Counted from the first letter of the stretch, positions 17,394-26,338 are shown. The stretch is 64,000 nucleotides of DNA from an uncultured Lachnospiraceae bacterium (GCA_947648875.1 CANSPM010000010.1:24007-88006); one strand, 5' to 3'. The notes: generated from the sequence alone by a model not told the origin. Numbers and translations: made by a program.

Positions 17394-18293
17394 ATGAAAA
17401 AACTGAACATAACATGGGACGGAGTTTTTGACCCCACAGGTTATATGTTTTCTTTTGCGAAAGCACTGTGCTGTGCCGTGAGAAACAGCCCTTTTTCGGA
17501 GTGGGCGGAGGATATTGTGGCGTCCAGCGGGTTTGCGTTTCGCATGTGGGTGTCTCCGGATCTGTGCCCCAGCGCCACCAGCATCTGGCAGTTTGACCTG
17601 CAAAAAAGCTGTGTGGAGAGCGGCGGCATACACTGCAATTATGTCGAGCGGATGTGGGGGCAGGATGATTTGGAAGAAAAGAGACGCCTGGAGGCAATGG
17701 AATTGATCCGGCAGAGCATAGACAGCGGGATTCCCGCCATAAGCTGGGATATAGGCGTCTGCGAGTGGGGATTGATTATCGGTGATGACGATGAGGCGGA
17801 GCGCCTGGCAGTGCTGCCTGTCACCGGTCAGGAGGAGGAGATGGATTATGCCCTGCTGGGGAAAAGGGAACTGCCGATTCTGAATGTGCTGACCATTGCG
17901 GGAAAGGCCGAGAAGTCCGGGGAGGATCTCCTGCGAGAGGCGCTGAAAACGGCTAAAAATCATCTTCTGGGAAATGAATGGTGCGATAATGCCAGCGGCT
18001 TGGATGCCTATCCGGCTCTGATCCGGCATATGGAGGGCGAGGAAGCCGGTTCCTGGAATATGGAGTATTTTCTGGGTACCTACGCGCCTTTGAAGTGGTA
18101 TGCCTGGAAATTCCTGGAAGGGCATGGCGCCCGGGAATTGGCTGCGCTGTATAAATCGGTCTATGAGAACTGGCAGAAAGCGTTTGAGGGAAAGAAATCT
18201 CTGGATTTTTCGATTCAGGAGAACAGGCAGATGATCGCGGAACTCCTAAGAGAGGCGGAGGCGTGGGAAAGACAGGCCGTGGAGCAAATGTAG
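17394..18293 (+). CDS. Hypothetical protein, possibly C39/BtrH-like peptidase fold
   Basis: A 299-residue protein with no signal peptide or membrane segment. AGGAGG lies upstream of the ATG. The N-terminal part (SFAKALCCAVRNSPFSEW, then SGFAFRMWVS and LCPSATSIW) and the middle AISWDIGVCEWGLIIGDDD resemble proteins with a cysteine-peptidase-like (C39/BtrH N-terminal) fold, in which an early Cys and a later Gly-Asp-Asp turn are conserved. This is recognition from memory, so the fold is a suggestion only and no substrate can be proposed. It follows the AraC/GyrI-like gene at 54 bases and probably forms an operon with it. Confidence 0.6.
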   Translation: MKKLNITWDGVFDPTGYMFSFAKALCCAVRNSPFSEWAEDIVASSGFAFRMWVSPDLCPSATSIWQFDLQKSCVESGGIHCNYVERMWGQDDLEEKRRLEAMELIRQSIDSGIPAISWDIGVCEWGLIIGDDDEAERLAVLPVTGQEEEMDYALLGKRELPILNVLTIAGKAEKSGEDLLREALKTAKNHLLGNEWCDNASGLDAYPALIRHMEGEEAGSWNMEYFLGTYAPLKWYAWKFLEGHGARELAALYKSVYENWQKAFEGKKSLDFSIQENRQMIAELLREAEAWERQAVEQM

Positions 18294-18391
18294 GACCAGA
18301 AGAGGCAGGCGGCGGGCAAGTTCGGAGGGTTGCGGCGGATAGAAATCTTTCGTAGCGGAACCTGCAGAGATATATAGACCAGTCATATTTT

Positions 18392-18495
18392 AAGGGGCTG
18401 TCGCAAAATATAGCTTATGTACAATTTATGGATGAAATATCTGTGGTTTCAATGTCCTATCTTGTATAGCGGCTGATTTGCGGCAGCTCCTTTTC
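18392..18495. repeat. Candidate miniature inverted-repeat element between convergent genes
   Basis: AAGGGGCTGTCGCAAAA at 18392-18408 is matched by an inverted imperfect copy, ATTTGCGGCAGCTCCTTTT, at 18476-18494. The ~67 bases between contain no gene. Ends of the type GGGGCTGTCGCAAAA are common in insertion sequences, so this may be a MITE or a decayed IS. It could also serve as a bidirectional terminator between 17394-18293 (+) and 18592-20961 (-). Confidence 0.5.
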
Positions 18496-18591
18496 AGATA
18501 GAGCGCACTTTTCTTTTATAAGTTCATGCAAAATGTCACGTCTGTTCTATCTCTTTCCTTTTGACAAACGCAGTGGAAGCAATCTTTCCTG

Positions 18592-20961
18592 TCAGTTCAG
18601 GCTTTCCCGCAGAAAGTCCTTGAAGATTCCGGGAAGAGAGGCGTTTTCCAGAATTTTTACGCGCTGCGTATGATCCTTTTCCCGGCAAAGGGCGTCGGTC
18701 AGGGCGGCCTTTTCTCCGTTGTCCCATTCCAGCAGAGAGATGTTTCGCTGCAACCGCGCATTCTGGCGGGACAGGGGAGATGCTTGTTCTACAACTGTGA
18801 TCTCGTAGGGCATATTGGTTCTGAAGTTCTCTAAGTGTATCCGCGTATAACCATCTCTGTGGCTCACACGGCAGTCCCGCGCTTTTCCGTTTTCCAGGAC
18901 GGTAACGGCTCCGTCTTCCACATTGCGCAGTTCCAGCACAAGGGATCTTGTAGGCAAAAGAGCCTGGGAATCTTCTGCATAAAGCCGGATTGTCTGAGAG
19001 CCGTCCCGCGCGGATATGGACTGAAAACGCGTGATTGCCCGGGCGATCTGGCCGTTTGCTTTCCCGTCCTCATACAGGGAATATTCGCCGTCGCCGTTGT
19101 GGCAGAGTACATGGAGGGTATGGGGAAGTTCCGTGGAGTTGCCTGCGGGAGCTCCGTCCAGCACCAGAAAGCCGCCCTGCCTAGCCAACGCGGGAAGGGA
19201 GTCCATGAATCTCGTCATTTTGTGCCATCTGCCGCCCTTATACATATGGCCGGTAAAAATATCCGTCCACATGCCCTCCGGCAGCCATACATCTGCGGAA
19301 GACATGCCATGGGAACAGCTCTTTTCCGTGATGGGGGCTACGATCAGTTCCCGGCCAAAGAGATATTGTCCTGGGCAGTTATAGGCCTCCTCCCGGTGGG
19401 GGTACGCGTAATACATGGGCTCGATCAGCGCCAGGCCCTGTTCTGCGTTTTCGCACACGGCGGAGTACAGGAAAGGAATCATCTGATGGCGCAGACGCAG
19501 AAAACGCTTGACGATTTCCCCGGTGCCGTTTTTATAGCAGTCGGGCATCTTGGAAAAGGTGTTGTTTTTGGTACTGTGCAGGCGGTTTATCGGGCTGAAC
19601 ACACCGAACTGAACAAAGCGCACAAACAACTCGTCGTCTTTGATGCCGCTCATATGCCCGCCAATGTCATGGCTCCACCAGGTGTATCCGGCGTTGCTGG
19701 CGGTGGCGGTGAAATAGGGCAGATAGCGCAGTGTCTTCCAGGTCACCAGAGTGTCTCCCGAAAATCCCACAGGGTAGCGGTGGGAGCCGATTCCCGCGTA
19801 ACGGGACAGGATCAGTTGTTCCCCGTCCCTGGCAATGTCCAGGGAGTGGTAGTGGTTCAGCCCCCACAGCGGGTCATAACCCTCCAAGGCGGAGCCGGTT
19901 CCCTGCTGCCAGTCGATCCACCAGAAGTCCACACCGTCTTTTTCATAGGGCTTATGCAGCAGGGAAAAGTAGGCGTTTATGAAGTTTTCGTCGGTAAAAT
20001 CAAAAGCCACGGCGCGCTTGGTGGAGGGATCAATCCCCATGCGCCCGGCCATTTCCTCGTACTGGTCCTCGATATACTGCACGCCGCGCGCAGGGTGCAG
20101 ATTCAGGGTTACATGCAGGTTCTTCCGCCTTAATTTTTGCAGGAAATCTTTATAGTCCGGGAAAAGTTCCCGGTTCCAACTGTAGCCCGTCCAGCCGTCC
20201 ACCCCCTGGGGCAGATTTTCGCTGGGGTGCCAGTCCATGTCTATGGTGGCCACCGTGAAGGGAACTTGATCCTCCTCAAAATGTTCCATCAGTTCCAGAT
20301 ATTCCAGAGCTGTATAGGCGTGGTATCTGCTCCACCAGTTTCCCAGGGCGTATCTGGGGAGCGAGGCGGGAGCGCCGCACAGCATATACAGGGCCTTTAC
20401 CGCGCCTCGGTAATCTTGGCCGTAGGCGAAGACATAGAGATCCTGCTCCGGGTTTTCCCGGGACATGACCATGCCATCGCTGCCAAGGAGCAGGGAATGG
20501 CTGTCATCATAGAGGGCCACGCCCGTTCGGGACACCACGCCGTCCTCCAGTTGAATGGGATGGTTGTCTCTCTGGTCGGTATCATAGGAGATCAACAGAT
20601 CGCCGTCACAGCAGTCCAGCGTGCGGTAGGTGCCCAACAGATTACCCTCGCCGGACAGAGTCACTTTTTGACCGTCGGGGAAGACAATCAGGCTGTGGGA
20701 GATTTCCCCCTTTAGATGGAGCGTTACTTTCTCTGTGACGATGGTCACAACATCGGACTTAAGGGTGAGCTGATAGCTTACAGGCACCGTATTGCGGAAC
20801 CATACAGCCTGTGTGGCCTGGTCGCAGAACGCGCCGTTTTCAGCCGTTTCAATTCGGAAAAGCTGTGGGGTCAGCACCGTGATCCGCCGTTTTCCATGGA
20901 CAATGATATTTTTTGTGTCAGCCATGGGGTTTGTAGTTGCGATTAAGTGTTTTTGCAGCAT
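18592..20961 (-). CDS. Glycoside hydrolase family 31 (alpha-glucosidase or alpha-xylosidase type)
   Basis: A 789-residue retaining glycosidase of GH31. The order is an N-terminal beta-sandwich (~1-210), the catalytic barrel with TIDMDWHPSENLPQG, the nucleophile Asp in DFWWIDWQQGTG (near 350) and the acid/base Asp in VGFSGDTLVTW (near 400), then C-terminal beta domains. There is no signal peptide, so it acts on imported alpha-glucosides or alpha-xylosides in the cytoplasm; the exact sugar cannot be told. GGGAGG lies 8 bases before the ATG. It diverges from an AraC-type regulator at 21340, its likely activator. Confidence 0.93.
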   Translation of the reverse strand: MLQKHLIATTNPMADTKNIIVHGKRRITVLTPQLFRIETAENGAFCDQATQAVWFRNTVPVSYQLTLKSDVVTIVTEKVTLHLKGEISHSLIVFPDGQKVTLSGEGNLLGTYRTLDCCDGDLLISYDTDQRDNHPIQLEDGVVSRTGVALYDDSHSLLLGSDGMVMSRENPEQDLYVFAYGQDYRGAVKALYMLCGAPASLPRYALGNWWSRYHAYTALEYLELMEHFEEDQVPFTVATIDMDWHPSENLPQGVDGWTGYSWNRELFPDYKDFLQKLRRKNLHVTLNLHPARGVQYIEDQYEEMAGRMGIDPSTKRAVAFDFTDENFINAYFSLLHKPYEKDGVDFWWIDWQQGTGSALEGYDPLWGLNHYHSLDIARDGEQLILSRYAGIGSHRYPVGFSGDTLVTWKTLRYLPYFTATASNAGYTWWSHDIGGHMSGIKDDELFVRFVQFGVFSPINRLHSTKNNTFSKMPDCYKNGTGEIVKRFLRLRHQMIPFLYSAVCENAEQGLALIEPMYYAYPHREEAYNCPGQYLFGRELIVAPITEKSCSHGMSSADVWLPEGMWTDIFTGHMYKGGRWHKMTRFMDSLPALARQGGFLVLDGAPAGNSTELPHTLHVLCHNGDGEYSLYEDGKANGQIARAITRFQSISARDGSQTIRLYAEDSQALLPTRSLVLELRNVEDGAVTVLENGKARDCRVSHRDGYTRIHLENFRTNMPYEITVVEQASPLSRQNARLQRNISLLEWDNGEKAALTDALCREKDHTQRVKILENASLPGIFKDFLRESLN

Positions 20962-20989
20962 ATATTCTACCTCCCTTTTTGTTTTATTC

Positions 20990-21122
20990 CCAGTGTACTG
21001 TCACATTTACTTTCAGCTATATGACGCAGAATACATTTTCGGTCTGCATGGCGGCGGAGGGAGGCGATGCGGTGGCATCGTTGACCGACAACAACGCAGC
21101 AGATGGAAATTCGGGCAAGTCA
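20990..21122 (+). repeat. Dispersed ~132-bp repeat, copy 1
   Basis: This segment, from CCAGTGTACTG to GGCAAGTCA, is about 85 percent identical by eye to the reverse complement of 50297-50428. Both copies keep an open frame (MTQNxFSV, NNAADxNSGKSL), but most differences between them change amino acids, so the DNA or RNA rather than a protein seems to be the repeated unit. It lies between the GH31 gene and its divergent regulator, just upstream of the GH31 ribosome binding site. Confidence 0.8.
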
Positions 21123-21149
21123 CTTGGCGAAACGTAAATGGGTCAGTAC

Positions 21150-21199
21150 TTTTCTGATTCTTCTTGTGCTAATGTAAGTATAATGTTAAAATCAGAAAA
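21150..21199 (+). promoter_or_regulatory. Inverted repeat flanking a -10 box upstream of the AraC-family gene
   Basis: TTTTCTGATT (21150-21159) and AATCAGAAAA (21190-21199) are perfect inverted copies. TATAAT sits between them at 21179-21184. No good -35 box is present, as expected for an activator-dependent promoter. The regulator starts 155 bases downstream. Confidence 0.4.
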
Positions 21200-21339
21200 A
21201 TAGCTATCAATATTGCCCGCAAAAATATCAAAATCCTTAGATATGTCGCCGGGGTTTGCGTGGGGGAGGTCTGGGCACCTGGGCTTTTTGCGGCTCGTTC
21301 GGATCGGGCATAAGTAGTTATTATAGGAGTGAGAGGCAA

Positions 21340-22254
21340 ATGGCGAAAGAGACACATAAAGATTTTCGGGAGACACGTCTGCGGGGAAATGTGGATTTTC
21401 CCTTTGAGTTGTATGAAATGAGATCGGAAGGGGCTCTGATCTGCGTGGATTGTCATTGGCAGGAGGAAGTGGAGATTCTGCGGGTGGAAAGAGGGGGCCT
21501 GAATCTGTCTGTGGACGGGATGCAACAACAGTTGTATCCCGGCGATATCGCTTTTGTCAATCCGGGGCAGATGCATCAGATGAAGGGACTATCACAAGAT
21601 ACCATGTACTATGCCTATGTGTTTCCCATGAGAGCCCTGTTGTTTGAGCAGGAGGATTTGGCCCAGGTAAAGCTGCTCAGGCCCCTTTTGGAGAATCAGA
21701 TTGGTTTTCCCACGCTGCTCAGGGGGGATTTGGCCAGAGGGATTCGGGACAGGGTGGACGCCATCATTACATGGAACCGGAACCGTCCTATGGGCTATGA
21801 GATACTGACCAAGGCGGGATTGCTGGAGATGATCTGTGTTCTGGGACAACAGGACTGTTTTATCGAGTATCATTCCACCCGGCAGAACGATGTATGCAAA
21901 GAGATCCTGCTGTATATACAGAATCACTACAGGGAGAAGATTGCCATTTCCGAGATCGCCAGAGCGGTAGGGATTTCGGAAAATTATTTCAGCAGTTTTT
22001 TTGCCAAACATCTCATGAAAAGTTTCGCGGGCTATCTCATGGAATATCGGATTAATCAATCCTGTATTTTGCTGGAAACCACGGAACTGTCCGTGACGGA
22101 TATTGCGCTGGAATGCGGCTTTTCCACGCCCAGTTATTATATACAGAGTTTTAGAAAACTCAAAAAAATGACGCCGTATCGTTATAAACATGGGGAATCC
22201 GCTGCGGAAAGTCCCCGGGCTGAAGGGGGGAAGATCCCACGGGCAACAGAGTAA
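21340..22254 (+). CDS. AraC-family regulator with N-terminal cupin sensor domain
   Basis: About 304 residues. The N-terminal cupin (VEILRVERGGLNLSVDG, then YPGDIAFVNPGQMHQM) is the sugar-sensing type. The C-terminal AraC/XylS HTH starts near 205 (KIAISEIARAVGISENYF and ITDIALECGFSTPSYYIQSFRK-like second half, ending TPYRYKH). The start at 21340 has TAGGAGTGAGAGG upstream. Divergence from the GH31 gene suggests that it controls alpha-glucoside use. The last 73 bases overlap the convergent acyltransferase gene. Confidence 0.92.
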   Translation: MAKETHKDFRETRLRGNVDFPFELYEMRSEGALICVDCHWQEEVEILRVERGGLNLSVDGMQQQLYPGDIAFVNPGQMHQMKGLSQDTMYYAYVFPMRALLFEQEDLAQVKLLRPLLENQIGFPTLLRGDLARGIRDRVDAIITWNRNRPMGYEILTKAGLLEMICVLGQQDCFIEYHSTRQNDVCKEILLYIQNHYREKIAISEIARAVGISENYFSSFFAKHLMKSFAGYLMEYRINQSCILLETTELSVTDIALECGFSTPSYYIQSFRKLKKMTPYRYKHGESAAESPRAEGGKIPRATE

Positions 22255-23444
22255 AAATATTCTCCCATAAATTGTATTTCTGTGGGCTGGAAACGAATAT
22301 CGTCGGAATAAATGTAATAGGAGCAATCCCAGGTGGAGAGCACGATGCACATCCCTCTGCTGCGGTAGTTATATTCCGTCTGGACGGATTCTCTTATTTT
22401 ATGGGGAAATTCCAGCGTCCGGCCTGCAACCATCAGGGTAAATCTGTCAAAATCCAATTGCAGGCTTCCCTGGCCAAGGGGGACAAAACCTTTGTGATTG
22501 GGTAGGGCTTCTACGGAGACCTGAAATATCATGGGTTCGATTTCTTCCAGGGCCATGTCTCGCTCCCATGCGTACCATGAGGGGATATGGATTTTCCCAT
22601 CGGCATTTACCAGCCAACCGTCTTGGGACAGTTCCCACTGTGCGCCGCATTTTTGGCAGCGCAGGGTGGTCCGGGCGCTTTCCATGTGGTATTTAACCCC
22701 GCAGGATTTGCAGCGGTACAGGGCTTTGTGCAATCCCCTGGCGCGCTTTCCGCCTGTGATAAGAATGCCGTTTTCCTGCTGATAACGGTATTCGTCGTAG
22801 GTGAGGCGCCGCTCGATTTGTAGCTGTATTTCTTCCGAAGAGCGCTTTTGGATTTCCTCCGCCGTGAAGATGCACTCCATGGAAGCCCTGAGGGGCACTT
22901 TTCTGGTGTGTTCTTCATCCCAGAAGGGGTTTGCCAGATAGCTTCCGTTTACGCGGAGAATTACTAAGGGCACTCCCATGATCTTGGCCAGTTTCCCCAG
23001 ATTATGCGGCAGGTTGGCGGTGGTGCCCACATTGGAGTGTCGGGATTCGGGAAAGACCACCACGGATTGTCTGTTCGCAAGGGCGTGTCGCATATTTCGC
23101 ACCACGGAAATATCGGAAACATACCGCCTCTTGGGGATACAGCCCAACCCCCGGTACAGCCCGTCGCCGAAAGCCGCAAAACCCTCCAGATCGGATACAT
23201 ACGCGGCCCGATGGGGAAACATGGCCAGGGGAGCTATATAATAATCGGAAAATCCCTGATGGGTGGAGAGGACCAGGTAGGGGGGCTTTAGACCGGTCAG
23301 GTTTCTTTTTTCGATTTTAAGGTGGAACGGCCTTGTCATGAGATAGGAACCGCCCCAGATGAGCGGCATTAACAATGGATTCTGTTTTGCCGGTTTTCTG
23401 CTCATATTGTAGGGCGTCATATCGCCTCTTTTATTTTTTAACAT
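22182..23444 (-). CDS. PlsC-like acyltransferase with C-terminal zinc-ribbon extension
   Basis: A 420-residue protein. The first ~220 residues are a lysophospholipid-type acyltransferase: STHQGFSDYY supplies the HX4D catalytic motif, and VVVFPESRHSNVG is the third block (usually FPEGTRS). The rest is not found in ordinary PlsC: a zinc ribbon (CKSCGVKYH and CQKCGAQWE) followed by a ~130-residue beta-rich domain. It is probably a peripheral membrane enzyme of phospholipid or glycolipid synthesis; the acyl acceptor is unknown. Both ATG 23444 and ATG 23420 have GAGG-type sites. The 3' end overlaps the AraC-family gene on the other strand. Confidence 0.85.
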   Translation of the reverse strand: MLKNKRGDMTPYNMSRKPAKQNPLLMPLIWGGSYLMTRPFHLKIEKRNLTGLKPPYLVLSTHQGFSDYYIAPLAMFPHRAAYVSDLEGFAAFGDGLYRGLGCIPKRRYVSDISVVRNMRHALANRQSVVVFPESRHSNVGTTANLPHNLGKLAKIMGVPLVILRVNGSYLANPFWDEEHTRKVPLRASMECIFTAEEIQKRSSEEIQLQIERRLTYDEYRYQQENGILITGGKRARGLHKALYRCKSCGVKYHMESARTTLRCQKCGAQWELSQDGWLVNADGKIHIPSWYAWERDMALEEIEPMIFQVSVEALPNHKGFVPLGQGSLQLDFDRFTLMVAGRTLEFPHKIRESVQTEYNYRSRGMCIVLSTWDCSYYIYSDDIRFQPTEIQFMGEYFYSVARGIFPPSARGLSAADSPCL

Positions 23445-23483
23445 ATGTACCTCTATCTAAATGGCGCGGGGTCTGTATCAGGT

Positions 23484-23651
23484 TTATTCTAAAGCTGTTC
23501 CCCATTGGGCAAGTTCCAGAAAAATCGGCTTCAAGCCGGCGGCGGTCTCTGTGATTTCGTACTCAACGCGGATGGGCACTTCCATATATTCCGTTCGTTT
23601 TACAAGACTATCGTTTTCCGATTTTTTCAGGGATTTTGCCGGCATTGTGTT
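23484..23651 (-). pseudogene. HxlR-type regulator remnant (C-terminal half only)
   Basis: The minus-strand frame reads PAKSLKKSENDSLVKR, EVPIRVEYEITETAAG and LELAQWG, the wing and C-terminal helix of an HxlR-family winged-helix regulator. The N-terminal half with the recognition helix is missing, and the upstream sequence (AT-rich, hydrophobic translation) no longer looks like the family. It is a decayed gene. Confidence 0.65.
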
Positions 23652-23750
23652 GGAGATCATTATAGCAAATAGCCAAATAAGAGTAAAGCGTATTTTAAGA
23701 GATAGAAATGGAATGTAAAATTTTATTTCAGACGAACATATTGACACATG

Positions 23751-23785
23751 TTGTGGATGATATTTACAGGTACATATGATATAAT
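23751..23785 (+). promoter_or_regulatory. Candidate promoter of the histidine phosphatase gene
   Basis: Overlapping -10-like boxes TATGAT (23775-23780) and TATAAT (23780-23785) follow TTGTGG at 23751-23756 (18-base spacing to the first). The gene starts ~45 bases downstream. Confidence 0.4.
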
Positions 23786-23828
23786 GATTTTATTGATGGC
23801 AGTGAACGGTTGAGGAGAAACGCATTTT

Positions 23829-24467
23829 ATGAAAATTTATCTGATCAGGCATGGGGAGACGGACTGGAATCTGGAGCAGAGATTGCAGGGAGCCATGGAT
23901 ATCCCCCTGAACGAAAACGGTATGGAATTGGCCAGGGAGACGGCGCGGGGGCTGGGGGACGTGCCCTTCGATGTGATTTATACCAGTCCTTTACAGAGGG
24001 CCAGACAGACTGCGGAAATTATCCGGGGGGACAGGGAGATTCCCCTGATTGACGAACCCAGAATCAGAGAGATCTGTTTCGGCATATATGAGGGGTATTG
24101 CTGCGGACGGGACAATTACACCATTCCGGACCCGGCTTTTAGGAATTTCTTTGTGGACCCAGGTAATTATGTTCCTCCCCAGGGGGCGGAGAGTATCGAG
24201 CAGTTGTGCAGGCGCACCACGGAATTTCTGCACGAAGTGGCCTTTAATCCGGAAAATGGGGATAAGACTATTCTACTCTCCAGTCATGGCGCGGCGGTCA
24301 AGGGAATACTCAGTAGCCTGACTATAACGGACAAGAAAGATTTCTGGAACGGCGGTGTCCACAAGAACTGCGGCGTGACGGTTCTGAACGTGGTAGACGG
24401 TGTGATCACCATAGAGAGGGAAAATGTAATCTATTATGATGAGTCCCGCAGTCACAATTATATATGA
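23829..24467 (+). CDS. Histidine phosphatase family protein (phosphoglycerate mutase-like)
   Basis: A 212-residue branch-1 histidine phosphatase. The phosphoacceptor motif is LIRHGETDWN (His8), with R and D in QRLQGAMDIPLNENG. YTSPLQRARQTAEI and the second catalytic His in LLSSHGAAVKG are also present. The family covers cobalamin-pathway phosphatases and general phosphatases; nothing in the sequence or context tells which. GAGGAG lies 11 bases before the ATG. It is transcribed alone. Confidence 0.9.
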   Translation: MKIYLIRHGETDWNLEQRLQGAMDIPLNENGMELARETARGLGDVPFDVIYTSPLQRARQTAEIIRGDREIPLIDEPRIREICFGIYEGYCCGRDNYTIPDPAFRNFFVDPGNYVPPQGAESIEQLCRRTTEFLHEVAFNPENGDKTILLSSHGAAVKGILSSLTITDKKDFWNGGVHKNCGVTVLNVVDGVITIERENVIYYDESRSHNYI

Positions 24468-24546
24468 CATGGAAGTTTCGCCGCATTAGAAAAGGCGTTA
24501 TATAGTATGGGTAAAATGCATATGGCACATGTACGGGAAAAAAAAC

Positions 24547-24574
24547 TTGCAATGCGGAATATCTGTGTTACAAT
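24547..24574 (+). promoter_or_regulatory. Sigma-A promoter of the oligopeptide ABC transporter operon
   Basis: TTGCAA at 24547-24552 and TACAAT at 24569-24574 have a 16-base spacer, ~55 bases ahead of the binding-protein gene. Confidence 0.6.
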
Positions 24575-24630
24575 GTAGGGGACAATAGAATAGTGAGAGG
24601 TTTATTGATCGAAGAGGAGAGGAACATATC

Positions 24631-26286
24631 ATGAAAAAACGGATTAGCGTTTTACTGATTATGGCACTTTTGACGACGGCTGCACTGGGCGGATGCACAG
24701 GTGGCACGGAAGGTTCTTCGGGGGATAATTCCTCTGTGGAGTCCCGGACGGAAGGCACGCAAGAGTCTTCGGGAGACAATTCTCCTGCTCAATCCCAGAC
24801 AGGTGATATGCAGGAGTCTTCGGAGGGTGAGCCCTCCGGGCAGCCTCAGGCGGGCGCACCTGTCTATGGCGGCTCCATTGTTGTAGGAATACAACAGGAT
24901 GTTGATAGTCTTGACCCTCATAAGGCAACTGCGGCAGGAACTAAAGAAATCCTATTTAACATCTTTGAAGGCTTGGTAAAGCCGGATGAGAACGGCGACT
25001 TGATGAAAGCGCTTGCCAGTGATTATACCATTTCCGAGGACGGGCTGGTATATACCTTTACGCTCAGAGAGGGCGTGAAGTTCCACAATGGCAATACCGT
25101 GACGGCGGAGGATGTGAAATATTCCCTGGAACGGGCCAGCGGGCTGTTGGACGGCACGCCGCTGATCTCTTCGTTGAGCGTTCTCACGAGTGTGCAAATT
25201 TTGGATGAAAAGACGGTTCAGGTCACAGTGGGCAGTGCTAACACAGAGCTGATTTACAGTTTTGTGGCAGCCATCATCCCTGCGGGAAGCGGGGAGGAGG
25301 AGAGCGGGACACCCATCGGGACAGGGCCGTTTTCTTATGTGTCATACAAGCCCCAGGAGGGCATCGTGGTGGCCAGGAACCAGGATTACTGGCAGGCGGG
25401 CCTGCCCTATCTGGACGAGGTGAACTTTAAGATTGTCAATAGCCCCGACACGGCGCTGCTGGAGTTGAAGGGCGGCTCCATCCAGATTTATCCCTATCTG
25501 ACGGACAGCCAGGCTAATGAGCTTAAGGACAGTTTCCAGATTCTGTCCGCGCCCTCGGATGTGGTGCAGGCTCTGTTTCTGAACAATGCGGCGGAGCCCT
25601 TGCAGGATGTTCGTATCCGACAGGCTATCTGCTATGCGCTGGACCTTGACATGGTCAATGCGTTTGTGGCGGGAGGCGGCGCAACACTGGTCAGTTCGGC
25701 CATGCTGCCCACACTGCACACCTATTATGTGGATCTGACGGATACCTACGGCACAGGCGCCAATATTCAGAAGGCCCAGGAACTCATGACCGACGCAGGC
25801 TACCCGGACGGATTTGATCTGGAGATCACGGTGCCCTCCAATTATGAGTACCATATGCAGACGGCGGAGGTAGTGGCGGAGCAGCTCAAGGCGGCGGGTA
25901 TTAATGCCACCATCAATCCTGTGGAGTGGAGCAGTTGGCTCAGTGACTGTTATACGGACCGGAACTATCAGTCCACCATCTCCGGCATCACCAGCGACAT
26001 GACCCCCGGGTATCTCACCAACCGTTTTCAGACGGAGTCCAAAAAAAATTTCGTGAACTTTGCCAGCGCGGCCTACGACGAGGCCTATCAGGCGGCTGCT
26101 GCGGCTCTGGACCCGGCTGAAAAAGCGGAACTCTACAAGCAGGTACAGAAGATCCTGTGCGACGAGGCGGGCAGCGCCTTTATCCAGGTGCCTCCCATCA
26201 CCATCGCCATGGACCCTAAGCTGGCGGGCTATAAGTTCTACCCGGTATATGTGCAGGATATGAGCACGGTGTACTACACGGAATAA
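24631..26286 (+). CDS. Oligopeptide/dipeptide ABC transporter substrate-binding lipoprotein
   Basis: A 551-residue family 5 solute-binding protein. The signal peptide ends in a lipobox (TTAALGGC, Cys ~23), so it is lipid-anchored to the outer face of the membrane. A Ser/Gly/Glu-rich linker (~24-75) with three imperfect ESSGDNS-type repeats leads to the binding domain: VDSLDPHKATAAGT, YTFTLREGVKFHNGN and TAEDVKYSLERA are characteristic. AGAGGAGAGGAA precedes the start. It heads the operon with two permeases and a fused ATPase; the ligand is probably a peptide, though family 5 also binds nickel or sugars. Confidence 0.95.
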   Translation: MKKRISVLLIMALLTTAALGGCTGGTEGSSGDNSSVESRTEGTQESSGDNSPAQSQTGDMQESSEGEPSGQPQAGAPVYGGSIVVGIQQDVDSLDPHKATAAGTKEILFNIFEGLVKPDENGDLMKALASDYTISEDGLVYTFTLREGVKFHNGNTVTAEDVKYSLERASGLLDGTPLISSLSVLTSVQILDEKTVQVTVGSANTELIYSFVAAIIPAGSGEEESGTPIGTGPFSYVSYKPQEGIVVARNQDYWQAGLPYLDEVNFKIVNSPDTALLELKGGSIQIYPYLTDSQANELKDSFQILSAPSDVVQALFLNNAAEPLQDVRIRQAICYALDLDMVNAFVAGGGATLVSSAMLPTLHTYYVDLTDTYGTGANIQKAQELMTDAGYPDGFDLEITVPSNYEYHMQTAEVVAEQLKAAGINATINPVEWSSWLSDCYTDRNYQSTISGITSDMTPGYLTNRFQTESKKNFVNFASAAYDEAYQAAAAALDPAEKAELYKQVQKILCDEAGSAFIQVPPITIAMDPKLAGYKFYPVYVQDMSTVYYTE

Positions 26287-26338
26287 CGATTTGCGGAGAG
26301 GCTTCGAACGGAATTGCAATCGCGAAAGGAGGCGGCTT

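Noticed and set aside
18835..20133. 432-codon open frame opposite the GH31 gene
   Set aside because: Shadow frame; the minus strand has all GH31 catalytic motifs.
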